Positions 34,188-42,861 of a DNA stretch of 64,000 nt are shown piece after piece. Origin of the DNA: an uncultured Paludibacter sp. (GTDB lineage Bacteria > Bacteroidota > Bacteroidia > Bacteroidales > Paludibacteraceae); the NCBI GenBank assembly GCA_937927845.1, contig CALFXE010000112.1:1-64000 (forward strand). The letters run 5' to 3'. The position numbers and the translations under genes are program-made. The notes below the pieces were generated by a model. It was not told the origin of the DNA, did no database searches, and worked only from the letters and a program-made list of their open reading frames with translations. Numbering within the stretch: the first letter of the stretch is position 1; every line of letters starts with the position of its first letter.

Positions 34188-36914
34188 ATGAAAAGATCGA
34201 GTATTTTAATTTTTAATTTTTTAATGGTTGTCATTGCCTTTTCGCAGGTTGTTACAACAAATCCTTCTGTCATCACTTCAGATTATACCGGTGTTATAGA
34301 AGTTACTTTTGATGCAACTAAAGGTACTGGCGGACTATCCGGTTTCACCGGTGATGTATATGCACACACAGGTGTAATCACCGACGAAAGTGTAAGTGAT
34401 TCCAACTGGAAACATGCTCCTGAATGGGGAGATAATAGTGCAAAATACAAGCTTACTTCCATGGGTAATAATAAATGGAAGCTGTTGATTACTCCAAATA
34501 TGCAGGAGTACTACAGTTTATCTTCTAATGAGGTAGTTAGAAAATTGGCTTTTGTTTTCCGTAGTGCTGATAAAACCAAAGAAGGAAAAGATACGGGTGG
34601 AAAAGATATTTTTGTAACTGTAAACGAAGCGGGTCTGAATGTGGGTTTCACACTTCCTACAAGTAACCAAACTGTAAATCGTAACGGCAGTCTAACCTTC
34701 AGAATGGAATCTAATCTATCTGCTAAATTAGAGTTTCTTGTTAATAATCAAGTTATTAGAACATTGTCAAATGTTAAAGTTTTAAATGAGAACTATCAAT
34801 TTACTAATTTTTCAGACTATTTAGTAGTTGCAAGGGCTACCTCCGGAAGCAATATCGCTTATGATACTTTGAGGGTGTGTGTTCCAAAAAATGTAGAAAC
34901 TGCAAGTCGTCCGACAGGTGTGAAAGATGGCATCAATTATAATAGTAGTTCAAGCGTTACTTTGGTGATGTATGCTCCTAATAAAACACGCGTAAATGTG
35001 ATAGGTGATTTTAGTGATTGGGCGCAAATGAATGAATATCAGATGAAAAAGGATGGCGACTATTGGCATTATACCTTCACTGATCTAACACCTGGAAAGC
35101 TCTACAAATATCAGTATTTGGTGGATAATACTTTGGCCGTCAGCGATGCTTATACCGAATTAGTATTCGACCCATGGAATGATGGTTGGATATCTACATC
35201 AACTTATCCTGATATGCCTTCGTACCCTCAGAAAGCAAGTGGTTTGGTAGCTACTTTCCAAACTGATAAGCCTGTTTATCAATGGGAAGTTCCTAATTTC
35301 ACCATGCATCCTCACGAGAACATGGTAATCTACGAATTGTTACTTCGTGATTTTACAGTTGATAAGACCTTACAAGGTACTTTAGATAATCTTAGTTATT
35401 TGAAAAATCTGGGTGTAACGGCTATAGAATTGATGCCTATTCAAGAGTTTGATGGTAATAATAGCTGGGGCTACAATCCCAACCATTTCTTTGCGCCTGA
35501 TAAAGCTTATGGCTCGCCCGAAACGTATAAACGCTTCATCGATGCTTGTCATAAAGAAGGCATGGCGGTTATAGTCGATGTGGTTTTCAATCATGCTACA
35601 GGCAATCATCCTTTTGCAAAACTATATTGGAATTCAACTACAAATAAAACTTCTGCGGATAATCCTTGGTTTAATGTTGACGCACCGCACCCATACAGCG
35701 TTTTCCATGATTTCAATCATGAATTTACCGGCACTCGTGAGTATTTCAAACGGGTACTTCAATATTGGATTCAAGAGTATAAAATTGATGGTTATCGTTT
35801 GGATTTAACCAAAGGATTTACGCAGAAAAAGAGTAGTGAAAGCACAGCTTCAAACAAAGATCAATCGCGTATAGATATTCTTACCGATTATTATAATGCA
35901 ACAAAAGCTGTGAAGTCGGATGTGATGTTTATCTTGGAGCATTTTTGTGATTATAGCGAAGAATTGGTTCTGGCTAATAACGGTATGTATCTGTGGAGAA
36001 ATATCAATAATCAATTTTCTGAAGCTGCTATGGGTTATCAGCCCGGCAGTGATTTTTCAGGTTTAAATTCCACGCCTAAACGCTGGGTGGGTTTTGCTGA
36101 AAGTCATGATGAGGAGCGAAATTTCTATAAAGCTAAAATGTGGGGTGACGGTATTGTCAAGACTGATTCTATAGCGCGCATCAAGCGTGTTCCTTTGAAT
36201 ATTGCTTTCACTACTCTGATGCCCGGACCTAAAATGATATGGCAGTTTGGTGAAATAGGCTATGATATCTCTATTGATCAAAATGGTAGGACAGGCGAAA
36301 AACCTAATCCTTTTGAATGGTTGAATTTACCTCATCGCAAGCAAGCTTATGATGATGCTTCCAAAATTTTGAATATGCGCAAACAATATCCAAATGCCTT
36401 TATTAATGGCACTTATCAGCTGAATGTAGGTTCTTCTGATTGGAATGCAGGCAAAAGAATAGCTTTGTCTCACAATGATTTGAATATGGTTACGATAGGT
36501 AATTTTAAAGCTTCTGATGGTATCACTTCTAATCCAAATTTCCCAAAAACTGGCATGTGGTATGAGTTAATTTCAGGTGAGGAACTTAATGTTACTAATA
36601 CAAATATGACTATTAGTTTGCAAGGTGGTGAGTTAAAAATCTATACTGATAGAAAAATCAGTATCCCTAACGGTATAAAACCTGTAAATCCGGATGTTTT
36701 GACTTCTGTTTATCCTACCTTCACCAAAGATAAAATATTTATTAAAACCAATAGAACAATCAATAATATAGCAATTTATAATTTACATGGTGCTTTAGTA
36801 AAACAAGACAATGCAGTAACTGAAACTAATTTAGCAAACTTAACATCAGGAACTTACATCGTTAAAATCAATACTAATTCAGGCAATTCTATTCATAGAG
36901 TAATAAAACAATAG
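34188..36914 (+). CDS. Secreted multi-domain GH13 alpha-amylase/pullulanase-type enzyme with T9SS C-terminal domain
   Basis: 908 residues from the ATG at 34188, where the signal peptide begins (MKRSSILIFNFLMVVIAFSQ). An earlier in-frame ATG at 34059 lies inside the operator region and is unlikely. Domains: an N-terminal beta-rich domain (about 22-145), an Ig-like segment (about 150-230), a CBM48-like module (about 250-340; VNVIGDFSDWAQM), a GH13 barrel (about 370-750) with regions I VDVVFNHATG, II GYRLDLTKG (nucleophile Asp), III FILEHFCD (Glu) and IV FAESHDEERN (Asp), and a T9SS type A sorting domain (about 835-908; SGTYIVKINTNSGN). It would be exported across the outer membrane and attached or released. 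It belongs to the LacI regulon although it is 7 kb from the sus genes. Confidence 0.92.
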   Translation: MKRSSILIFNFLMVVIAFSQVVTTNPSVITSDYTGVIEVTFDATKGTGGLSGFTGDVYAHTGVITDESVSDSNWKHAPEWGDNSAKYKLTSMGNNKWKLLITPNMQEYYSLSSNEVVRKLAFVFRSADKTKEGKDTGGKDIFVTVNEAGLNVGFTLPTSNQTVNRNGSLTFRMESNLSAKLEFLVNNQVIRTLSNVKVLNENYQFTNFSDYLVVARATSGSNIAYDTLRVCVPKNVETASRPTGVKDGINYNSSSSVTLVMYAPNKTRVNVIGDFSDWAQMNEYQMKKDGDYWHYTFTDLTPGKLYKYQYLVDNTLAVSDAYTELVFDPWNDGWISTSTYPDMPSYPQKASGLVATFQTDKPVYQWEVPNFTMHPHENMVIYELLLRDFTVDKTLQGTLDNLSYLKNLGVTAIELMPIQEFDGNNSWGYNPNHFFAPDKAYGSPETYKRFIDACHKEGMAVIVDVVFNHATGNHPFAKLYWNSTTNKTSADNPWFNVDAPHPYSVFHDFNHEFTGTREYFKRVLQYWIQEYKIDGYRLDLTKGFTQKKSSESTASNKDQSRIDILTDYYNATKAVKSDVMFILEHFCDYSEELVLANNGMYLWRNINNQFSEAAMGYQPGSDFSGLNSTPKRWVGFAESHDEERNFYKAKMWGDGIVKTDSIARIKRVPLNIAFTTLMPGPKMIWQFGEIGYDISIDQNGRTGEKPNPFEWLNLPHRKQAYDDASKILNMRKQYPNAFINGTYQLNVGSSDWNAGKRIALSHNDLNMVTIGNFKASDGITSNPNFPKTGMWYELISGEELNVTNTNMTISLQGGELKIYTDRKISIPNGIKPVNPDVLTSVYPTFTKDKIFIKTNRTINNIAIYNLHGALVKQDNAVTETNLANLTSGTYIVKINTNSGNSIHRVIKQ

Positions 36915-37069
36915 TGACCATAAAAAACATAAAAATTTGTTTTGTATTTAGATTATTTGTTTCTTTGTCATGATTAAAAAATGAATGTACTTGTAACCCT
37001 ATTAGGGTGCTACAGCCATTAAGACAGTTACATTTATCAAATGTTTTCTAACAGTAAAAACAGTAAATT
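36915..37069. other. Spacer with a short palindrome
   Basis: An AT-rich spacer. ACCCTATTAGGGT (36996-37008) is a perfect palindrome except for its central base; it might be an operator or a tight hairpin for the permease gene. No clear TAnnTTTG box with a -33 partner was found. Confidence 0.35.
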
Positions 37070-39301
37070 ATGTCTAACAAAGCAAAAACGCAAGTTTACC
37101 AAAAATTTGGTACCGGTCCGGTTTTTTTCACAGCTATTTCTACAATTTTAGGTGCAATCTTATTCCTGCGATTTGGTTTTGCGGTATATAGCGTAGGCTT
37201 TGTCGGCGTGGTGCTTATCATTTTATTAGGACATACTGTTACAATTCCAACTGCTTTAGCTCTGTCGGAAATTGCTACCAACAAACGTGTTGAAGGTGGT
37301 GGTGAATACTTTGTTATTTCTCGGTCGTTCGGACTTAATATCGGGGCAACTATCGGATTAGTTCTTTATTTGTCACAAGCTATCAGTGTTGCATTCTATA
37401 TCATTACATTTACAGAAGCTTTCTCATTCTTATTTGATTATATCAGAGATCAATTCGGTCTTATACTCCCTCGACAGATTATTAGTATACCAGTAATAAT
37501 GGTTATCGCTTTTATGATTATACAAAAGGGTGCCAATATGGGTATGAAAACTTTATATGTGATTATAGTACTTTTGATATTATCACTCATTATGTTTTTC
37601 TTAGGATCTCCTACTGAAGCTGCCGGAGTATCTGCCTTTTCTGAAAATTCAGGCTTTAGAAATCTTGATAATTTCTTTGTGGTTTTTGCAATTGTCTTTC
37701 CTGCATTTACAGGTATGACAGCCGGAGTGGGATTGTCGGGTGACTTGAAAGATCCGGGGAAATCTATTCCTGTAGGTACAATAGCGGCAACGGTAACCGG
37801 TATGATTGTCTATGTGTTTGTGGCATTTAAATTAGCTAATTCAGCAACAATGGTGGAACTTGGAAACGACCAATTGATTATGGGCAAGATTGCAATTTGG
37901 GGTTTTATTATAGTGCCATTAGGTTTAGCTGCTGCAACTATTTCATCTGCTATTGGTTCAGCTATGGTTGCACCACGAACATTGCAGGCTTTAGCAATGG
38001 ACGAATCATTTCCTTCATCTAAGTTAAACTCATGGCTAAGTAAAAGTAGAACTAAAGATAATGAACCGGTCAACGCATCTATCGTAACTTGTGTAATTGC
38101 ATTTATCTTCGTACTAATAGGCGATGTGAATATAGTAGCACAAATAATATCAATGTTTTTCATGGTTACATACGGTTCGCTATGCCTAATTTCGTTTTTA
38201 AATCACTTCGGTTCTTCGCCTTCTTATCGCCCCTCTTTTAAATCAAAATGGATTTTTTCATTAATCGGATTCTTGGCTTCTATCTGGATAATGTTCCAAA
38301 TAAGTGCATTATACAGCATACTCGCATTTGTAGTATTAACTATAGTTTATATCTACATCGACACAGTTCACAAAAATAGAAAGGGCTTTGAATCTATCTT
38401 CGCCAATTCTCTTTTCCAATTAAACCGCAATTTGCAGGTTTTTATTCAGCGACAAAGAATTGATCATCTTGAAAAAGAATGGAGACCAAGTGCTATTTGT
38501 ATCTCTAAAAATTCATTCAAATATGATAATGCTTTCAGACTCTTAAATTGGTTATCATATAAATTTGGGTTTGGTACTTATCTGCATTTTATAAAAGATT
38601 ATTATTCTAAAGAAACAAACGAACAGGCTAAACGCGAATTAGACAAAATCATAGAAAATATAGATTCAGCAAAGGGGTTGTATGTCAACACTATTGTGTC
38701 ACCTTCAAATACATCTGCAATTGTTCAATCAATTCAGTTACCGGGTGTTGCCGGCATGGAAAATAATATGGTAATTTTTGATTATGACAAAGAAAGTCCG
38801 GATGAATTAGATGTGATAATTGATAATTATAGTGTAGTAAAAGATGGAAATTTCGATACATGTATTTTTGCAGTAAGTAGAAAACCTGTATATTATAAAA
38901 ATGGGATTCATGTATGGATACAAACATTTGATGACTTAAATATGAATATGATGATATTAATGAGTTTTATCATCTTAGGACATCCTGATTGGAAAAAGAG
39001 TAGCATAAAAATTCATTACCTATGTGACGATAATGAAAAAGACACGGTTTATCAGTGGCTTGATGAGCTGATCAGCAGCGGAAGAATGCCGATTTTCAAA
39101 CATAATATTGAGATTGTAAACAGAAAAGATAGTGATGATATAAAACAAATTATTGCTGAATACTCATCAGAAGCCGGACTGACTGTAATCGGTTTTACTC
39201 CCGAAGAGGTAATTCAGGAAGGACGTACTCTGTTTGAAGGTTATGATGAACTTGGAAATGTGTTGTTTGTTAATTCATCTACAGCAAAAGTTATTGATTG
39301 A
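37070..39301 (+). CDS. APC-superfamily permease, cation-chloride/amino-acid transporter-like, with C-terminal cytosolic domain
   Basis: 743 residues. About 12 membrane helices fill residues 20-450 (FFTAISTILGAILFLRFGFA at the start; the first helix break GAILFLRFG, EGGGEYFVISRSFG and GVGLSGDLKDPGKSIPVGTI are typical APC/CCC motifs). A soluble C-terminal domain of about 290 residues follows (IIENIDSAKGLYVNTIV, IIDNYSVVKDGNFDTCIF), as in SLC12-type cation-chloride cotransporters and a group of bacterial homologues. The substrate cannot be read from the sequence. It is monocistronic and convergent with mutL. Confidence 0.88.
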   Translation: MSNKAKTQVYQKFGTGPVFFTAISTILGAILFLRFGFAVYSVGFVGVVLIILLGHTVTIPTALALSEIATNKRVEGGGEYFVISRSFGLNIGATIGLVLYLSQAISVAFYIITFTEAFSFLFDYIRDQFGLILPRQIISIPVIMVIAFMIIQKGANMGMKTLYVIIVLLILSLIMFFLGSPTEAAGVSAFSENSGFRNLDNFFVVFAIVFPAFTGMTAGVGLSGDLKDPGKSIPVGTIAATVTGMIVYVFVAFKLANSATMVELGNDQLIMGKIAIWGFIIVPLGLAAATISSAIGSAMVAPRTLQALAMDESFPSSKLNSWLSKSRTKDNEPVNASIVTCVIAFIFVLIGDVNIVAQIISMFFMVTYGSLCLISFLNHFGSSPSYRPSFKSKWIFSLIGFLASIWIMFQISALYSILAFVVLTIVYIYIDTVHKNRKGFESIFANSLFQLNRNLQVFIQRQRIDHLEKEWRPSAICISKNSFKYDNAFRLLNWLSYKFGFGTYLHFIKDYYSKETNEQAKRELDKIIENIDSAKGLYVNTIVSPSNTSAIVQSIQLPGVAGMENNMVIFDYDKESPDELDVIIDNYSVVKDGNFDTCIFAVSRKPVYYKNGIHVWIQTFDDLNMNMMILMSFIILGHPDWKKSSIKIHYLCDDNEKDTVYQWLDELISSGRMPIFKHNIEIVNRKDSDDIKQIIAEYSSEAGLTVIGFTPEEVIQEGRTLFEGYDELGNVLFVNSSTAKVID

Positions 39302-39321
39302 TTAAGGCAGTCAACATGCTG

Positions 39322-41121
39322 CTATTTGAAACGTTCTTGAATCTCATCCTGAGTCAATATTGTCATTATCAGCTTACCATCAGGAGTATGGTTATGTGAA
39401 GGGCATGCAAATAATCGCTCTACGAGATCTCTCATTTCATCCTTGCTTAGACTTTGTACATATTGAATTGCCATATTTTCAGCAAGAGATAAAGAAATTT
39501 TATCAATGATTATCTCACGGGCATCTCCTGTCGAATTTTTGACACGCTCAATAATATCATTTAACAAAGACTGAATAGATGATGTTGATTTCAATTGAGA
39601 TGGAATACCTTTTATTTGATATTGTTGATCTTCATCTACTTCAAAATCAAAGCCGACAAATGTTAGTTCTTCTTTTATCTGTTCAAGAAACAACCTATCC
39701 TCAGGCATCAACCGGAATGTTTCGGGAAATATAAGTTGCTGCGAATTGCCTTTTTTGTTTTCTATTTCATTCAGGAACTGATCAAATAAAATCCGTATAT
39801 GAGCACGCCTTTGGTCAATCATTAACATTCCTGATTTCACAGAAGTTATTATATATTTGTTTTTCAACTGAAAATATTCTCCTGTATCAGCCTTGTCATC
39901 ATTCATCTTCGATGGAAAAATGGTTGCTGTAAGAGTCTCCTCTTTTGACTGTTCAAAACCTCTATAAAGTTCTTCCCATTCCATTTGTGGTCGTTTGTAG
40001 GTTGTTGTACCAAATGGATTATATGATGGATTAAAAGAAACTTTAGGCGGTTGAATATTTAAATTTTCTCGCTGTAGGGGAATATCTATTGCTCCTTCAT
40101 TTTCAAAATCGATGGAAGGCAATATATTGAATTTTCCTAAGGATTCTTTAATAGATGCAGACAAAATCGACCATATTGCCTGTTCATTTTCAAATTTTAT
40201 TTCAGTTTTAGTCGGATGTATATTAATATCTATTGTCTGAGGATCTACCTCGAAATAGATAAAATACGCAGGATTATCGGTTGGCTGAATCAGCTGGTTA
40301 TAAGCGAGCATCACCGCCTTATGAAAATATGGATGGCGCATATACCTGCCATTTACAAAAAAATACTGATGTGCTTGTTTTTGTGCAAACTCCGGTCGCC
40401 CCACATACCCTTTAATCTTAACTAAGTTCGTATCGGTTTCAACACCTAACAACTGCTGATTAAGTTTCTTTTTCTGTCCACCAAATACATTATCTATCCT
40501 GATTTTGATATTTGATTCAGGTAATCTAAAAATCTCATTATCACCATCAAAGAAAGAAAATTCAATATTGGGATATACTAATACAATACGATAAAACTCT
40601 TGTAACAAATGGTTTTTTTCAACATTATCAGATTTCAAAAATCGTCTTCTTGCGGGTACATTAAAAAATAGATTTTTAACTTGAAACATAGTGCCTTTAT
40701 TGCACTGAACTACTTCTTGTTTAAATAGTCTGCTCCCTGCAATTTCTATTAATGTACCTAATTCATCTTCTTCTCGCCTCGTTCTTAACTCCACCTGAGC
40801 AATTGCAGCAATCGAAGCAAGAGCTTCACCTCGAAAGCCCATAGTACTTATGGAAAACAAATCATTTGCATCTTTGATTTTGGACGTGGCATGGCGTTCA
40901 AATGCAATTCTCGCATCTGTCTCGCTCATTCCTTTACCATTGTCGGAAATCTGAATGAGAGTGCGACCGGCATCTTTTATAAGGATTTGTATAACAGTTG
41001 CACCGGCATCAATGGCGTTTTCTACCAACTCCTTCAATACAGAAGCCGGACGTTGAATTACCTCGCCGGCAGCAATCTGGTTGGCAACTGAATCGGGCAA
41101 TAAATGTATAATATCACTCAT
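39322..41121 (-). CDS. mutL: DNA mismatch repair protein MutL
   Basis: 599 residues. The N-terminal GHKL ATPase has the conserved LPDSVANQIAAGEVIQRPAS, ELVENAIDAGAT, ISDNGKGM, ERHATSKI and TMGFRGEAL motifs, followed by the S5-type transducer (about 210-330) and a C-terminal dimerisation domain (about 415-590). The C-terminal endonuclease motif DQHA...E of some MutL proteins is only DQRRAHIR here, so this homologue is probably not an endonuclease (the motif is degenerate). It acts with MutS in mismatch repair. The small membrane protein gene lies upstream on the same strand, 66 bases away. Confidence 0.97.
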   Translation of the reverse strand: MSDIIHLLPDSVANQIAAGEVIQRPASVLKELVENAIDAGATVIQILIKDAGRTLIQISDNGKGMSETDARIAFERHATSKIKDANDLFSISTMGFRGEALASIAAIAQVELRTRREEDELGTLIEIAGSRLFKQEVVQCNKGTMFQVKNLFFNVPARRRFLKSDNVEKNHLLQEFYRIVLVYPNIEFSFFDGDNEIFRLPESNIKIRIDNVFGGQKKKLNQQLLGVETDTNLVKIKGYVGRPEFAQKQAHQYFFVNGRYMRHPYFHKAVMLAYNQLIQPTDNPAYFIYFEVDPQTIDINIHPTKTEIKFENEQAIWSILSASIKESLGKFNILPSIDFENEGAIDIPLQRENLNIQPPKVSFNPSYNPFGTTTYKRPQMEWEELYRGFEQSKEETLTATIFPSKMNDDKADTGEYFQLKNKYIITSVKSGMLMIDQRRAHIRILFDQFLNEIENKKGNSQQLIFPETFRLMPEDRLFLEQIKEELTFVGFDFEVDEDQQYQIKGIPSQLKSTSSIQSLLNDIIERVKNSTGDAREIIIDKISLSLAENMAIQYVQSLSKDEMRDLVERLFACPSHNHTPDGKLIMTILTQDEIQERFK

Positions 41122-41187
41122 TTAGTGATGCAATATGATTAAACAATTTTTTTAATTTAAAAAACTTATTATGAGTTGCAGTCTGAC

Positions 41188-41469
41188 CTATTTCAGTAAA
41201 AAATATGCTATCATAAAGAGTATCATTAAGATAATTATTAAGCGAATGTTTGACTGTCGTGATTGTTTGCGTCTATAATCTTTGTTTTTATCAGCCATTT
41301 CGCGAAATGCCCCTCTATGAAGATATTTTGGTTGATATTTTTCACTTTCTTCTATATTATCTGAACCTGACGTTTGCTTTTCTCTATCTTTCTTAGCTTC
41401 CTTTGCCGGATCATAATATATTGGTCTGTATTTATATACCAAAGGCTTATGTAATTTAAAGAATCCCAT
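41188..41469 (-). CDS. Small membrane protein, C-terminal anchor, unknown function
   Basis: 93 residues: a charged, hydrophilic N-terminal region (PAKEAKKDREKQTSGSDNIE) and one hydrophobic segment at the very end (LIIILMILFMIAYFLLK), so it would be tail-anchored with the N-terminus in the cytoplasm. A similar small protein sits before mutL in other Bacteroidales as far as I recall. No function is known to me. It is probably cotranscribed with mutL. Confidence 0.75.
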   Translation of the reverse strand: MGFFKLHKPLVYKYRPIYYDPAKEAKKDREKQTSGSDNIEESEKYQPKYLHRGAFREMADKNKDYRRKQSRQSNIRLIIILMILFMIAYFLLK

Positions 41470-41471
41470 GT

Positions 41472-41535
41472 TTGAATAATATGTTAATGTGACAATATAT
41501 TAATGTGCTAATATGCTAATGTGCTAATATGTTAA
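41472..41535. repeat. AT-rich short-unit repeat patch
   Basis: Irregular AATATGTTAATGTG / AATGTGCTAATATGC units, the same vocabulary as at 10322-10368 and, reverse-complemented, at 19453-19492. It lies between the small membrane protein gene and manC, both on the minus strand, and is not a CRISPR. Confidence 0.65.
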
Positions 41536-41545
41536 TTAATATAGA

Positions 41546-42619
41546 TTACTGAAATTCGCCATCAAACATTACTGTAACATCATTAACAAACTGACGAATT
41601 CTTGCCTCTTCATCTTTTTTGCAGATTAGCAGAACATTATCCGACTCTGCAATCAAATAACCTGACAATCCTTCTATGACAGCTAATTTATCTTGAGGCA
41701 AAGCGACAATATTATCAGTACTTTCATAAAAAACAGTTTTACATTTCAGCGCAACATTCTGATTTTCATCTTTATTCGACATTTCATATAATGAACCCCA
41801 AGTCCCTAAATCAGTCCAACCAATATCAGCACATAACACATAAACATTATCTGCTTTTTCCATTACTCCGTAATCAATAGAAATATTGATGCAGGTTGGA
41901 TATATTTCATTGATAAAATTTTGTTCGTCTTGCGTATTAAAAAGGTTCTTACCTGCACTAAATTTAGACGCAACATCCGGTAAAAGTCTTTCAAAAGCAT
42001 TATCAATAGTACTCAGACTCCATAAAAATATACCTGAATTCCAATAAAACTCACCGGTTTCAAAAAACACTTTAGCAAGCTCCGCATTGGGTTTTTCGGT
42101 GAAAGTTTTCACTTTTCTTAGATTACCTTCTCCATCATTTATCTGAATATAACCATATCCGGTCTCCGGTCTGCTTGGCTTTATACCAATCGTAAGTAAC
42201 GAATCATTATTTTCAACAAACTCAAGTCCTTCTTTAAGTACATCGATAAATTCGTTTTCTTTGAGAATAAGATGATCTGACGGAGCAACAATAATATTTG
42301 CTTTATCGGTTATTGCTTTAATGCGATTCATTGCATATGCAATACAAGGTGCTGTATTCCTTCGGTGAGGTTCTAATAACACTTGATTCTCATTCAGTTC
42401 AGGGAGTTGCTCTAAAATGGTATCTTTATAAATCACATTAGATACAACTAAAATATTCTCTGCAGGTATAATTTTACGAAATCTATCATATGTCAACTGT
42501 AAAAGAGATCGTCCGGTTCCAAAAAAATCGAGAAATTGCTTGGGTCTGTTTGTTCTGCTAAAAGGCCAAAAGCGACTGCCAACGCCACCTGCCATTATTA
42601 CACAATAGTTTTGACTCAT
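41546..42619 (-). CDS. manC: Mannose-1-phosphate guanylyltransferase (GDP-mannose pyrophosphorylase)
   Basis: 357 residues, the short form without a C-terminal isomerase domain. The nucleotidyltransferase signature IMAGGVGSRFWPFSRTNRPK is at the N-terminus, and PSDHLILKE, FTEKPNAELA and EFYWNSGIFLW follow as in the GMP family. It makes GDP-mannose for cell-surface glycans. It is transcribed away from the PUL and ends near the repeat patch at 41472-41535. Confidence 0.95.
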   Translation of the reverse strand: MSQNYCVIMAGGVGSRFWPFSRTNRPKQFLDFFGTGRSLLQLTYDRFRKIIPAENILVVSNVIYKDTILEQLPELNENQVLLEPHRRNTAPCIAYAMNRIKAITDKANIIVAPSDHLILKENEFIDVLKEGLEFVENNDSLLTIGIKPSRPETGYGYIQINDGEGNLRKVKTFTEKPNAELAKVFFETGEFYWNSGIFLWSLSTIDNAFERLLPDVASKFSAGKNLFNTQDEQNFINEIYPTCINISIDYGVMEKADNVYVLCADIGWTDLGTWGSLYEMSNKDENQNVALKCKTVFYESTDNIVALPQDKLAVIEGLSGYLIAESDNVLLICKKDEEARIRQFVNDVTVMFDGEFQ

Positions 42620-42861
42620 AATCTGACTATGTTTTTCTTAAATCGTTTTTTATGTTTTTTTTGACAGCACTAAGATAGTGAGATTATTTTGTTTTTAAAA
42701 TGTTTTTTTTATGTTTCTAAAAATGTTTTAATTTTCAGTTATTTAAGAGTTGATAATATGTGTTTATTCTAACATCACGTTACATCAGGGAAGTAATTTT
42801 ATAGAATAAGTGAGGGTAAGTCTTTTAATACAACAAATGGAATAAGATTCCTATATGCTTT
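42620..42861. other. Intergenic gap with T-runs, no gene seen
   Basis: 242 bases of A/T-rich spacer between manC and the last PUL gene, rich in T-runs near 42680-42735. No ORF, RNA or clear promoter was recognised. Confidence 0.4.

Noticed and set aside
41355..41372. Operator-like word TGACGTTTGC
   Set aside because: It is inside a coding gene, only half of the palindrome is present, and no promoter lies at the right distance.
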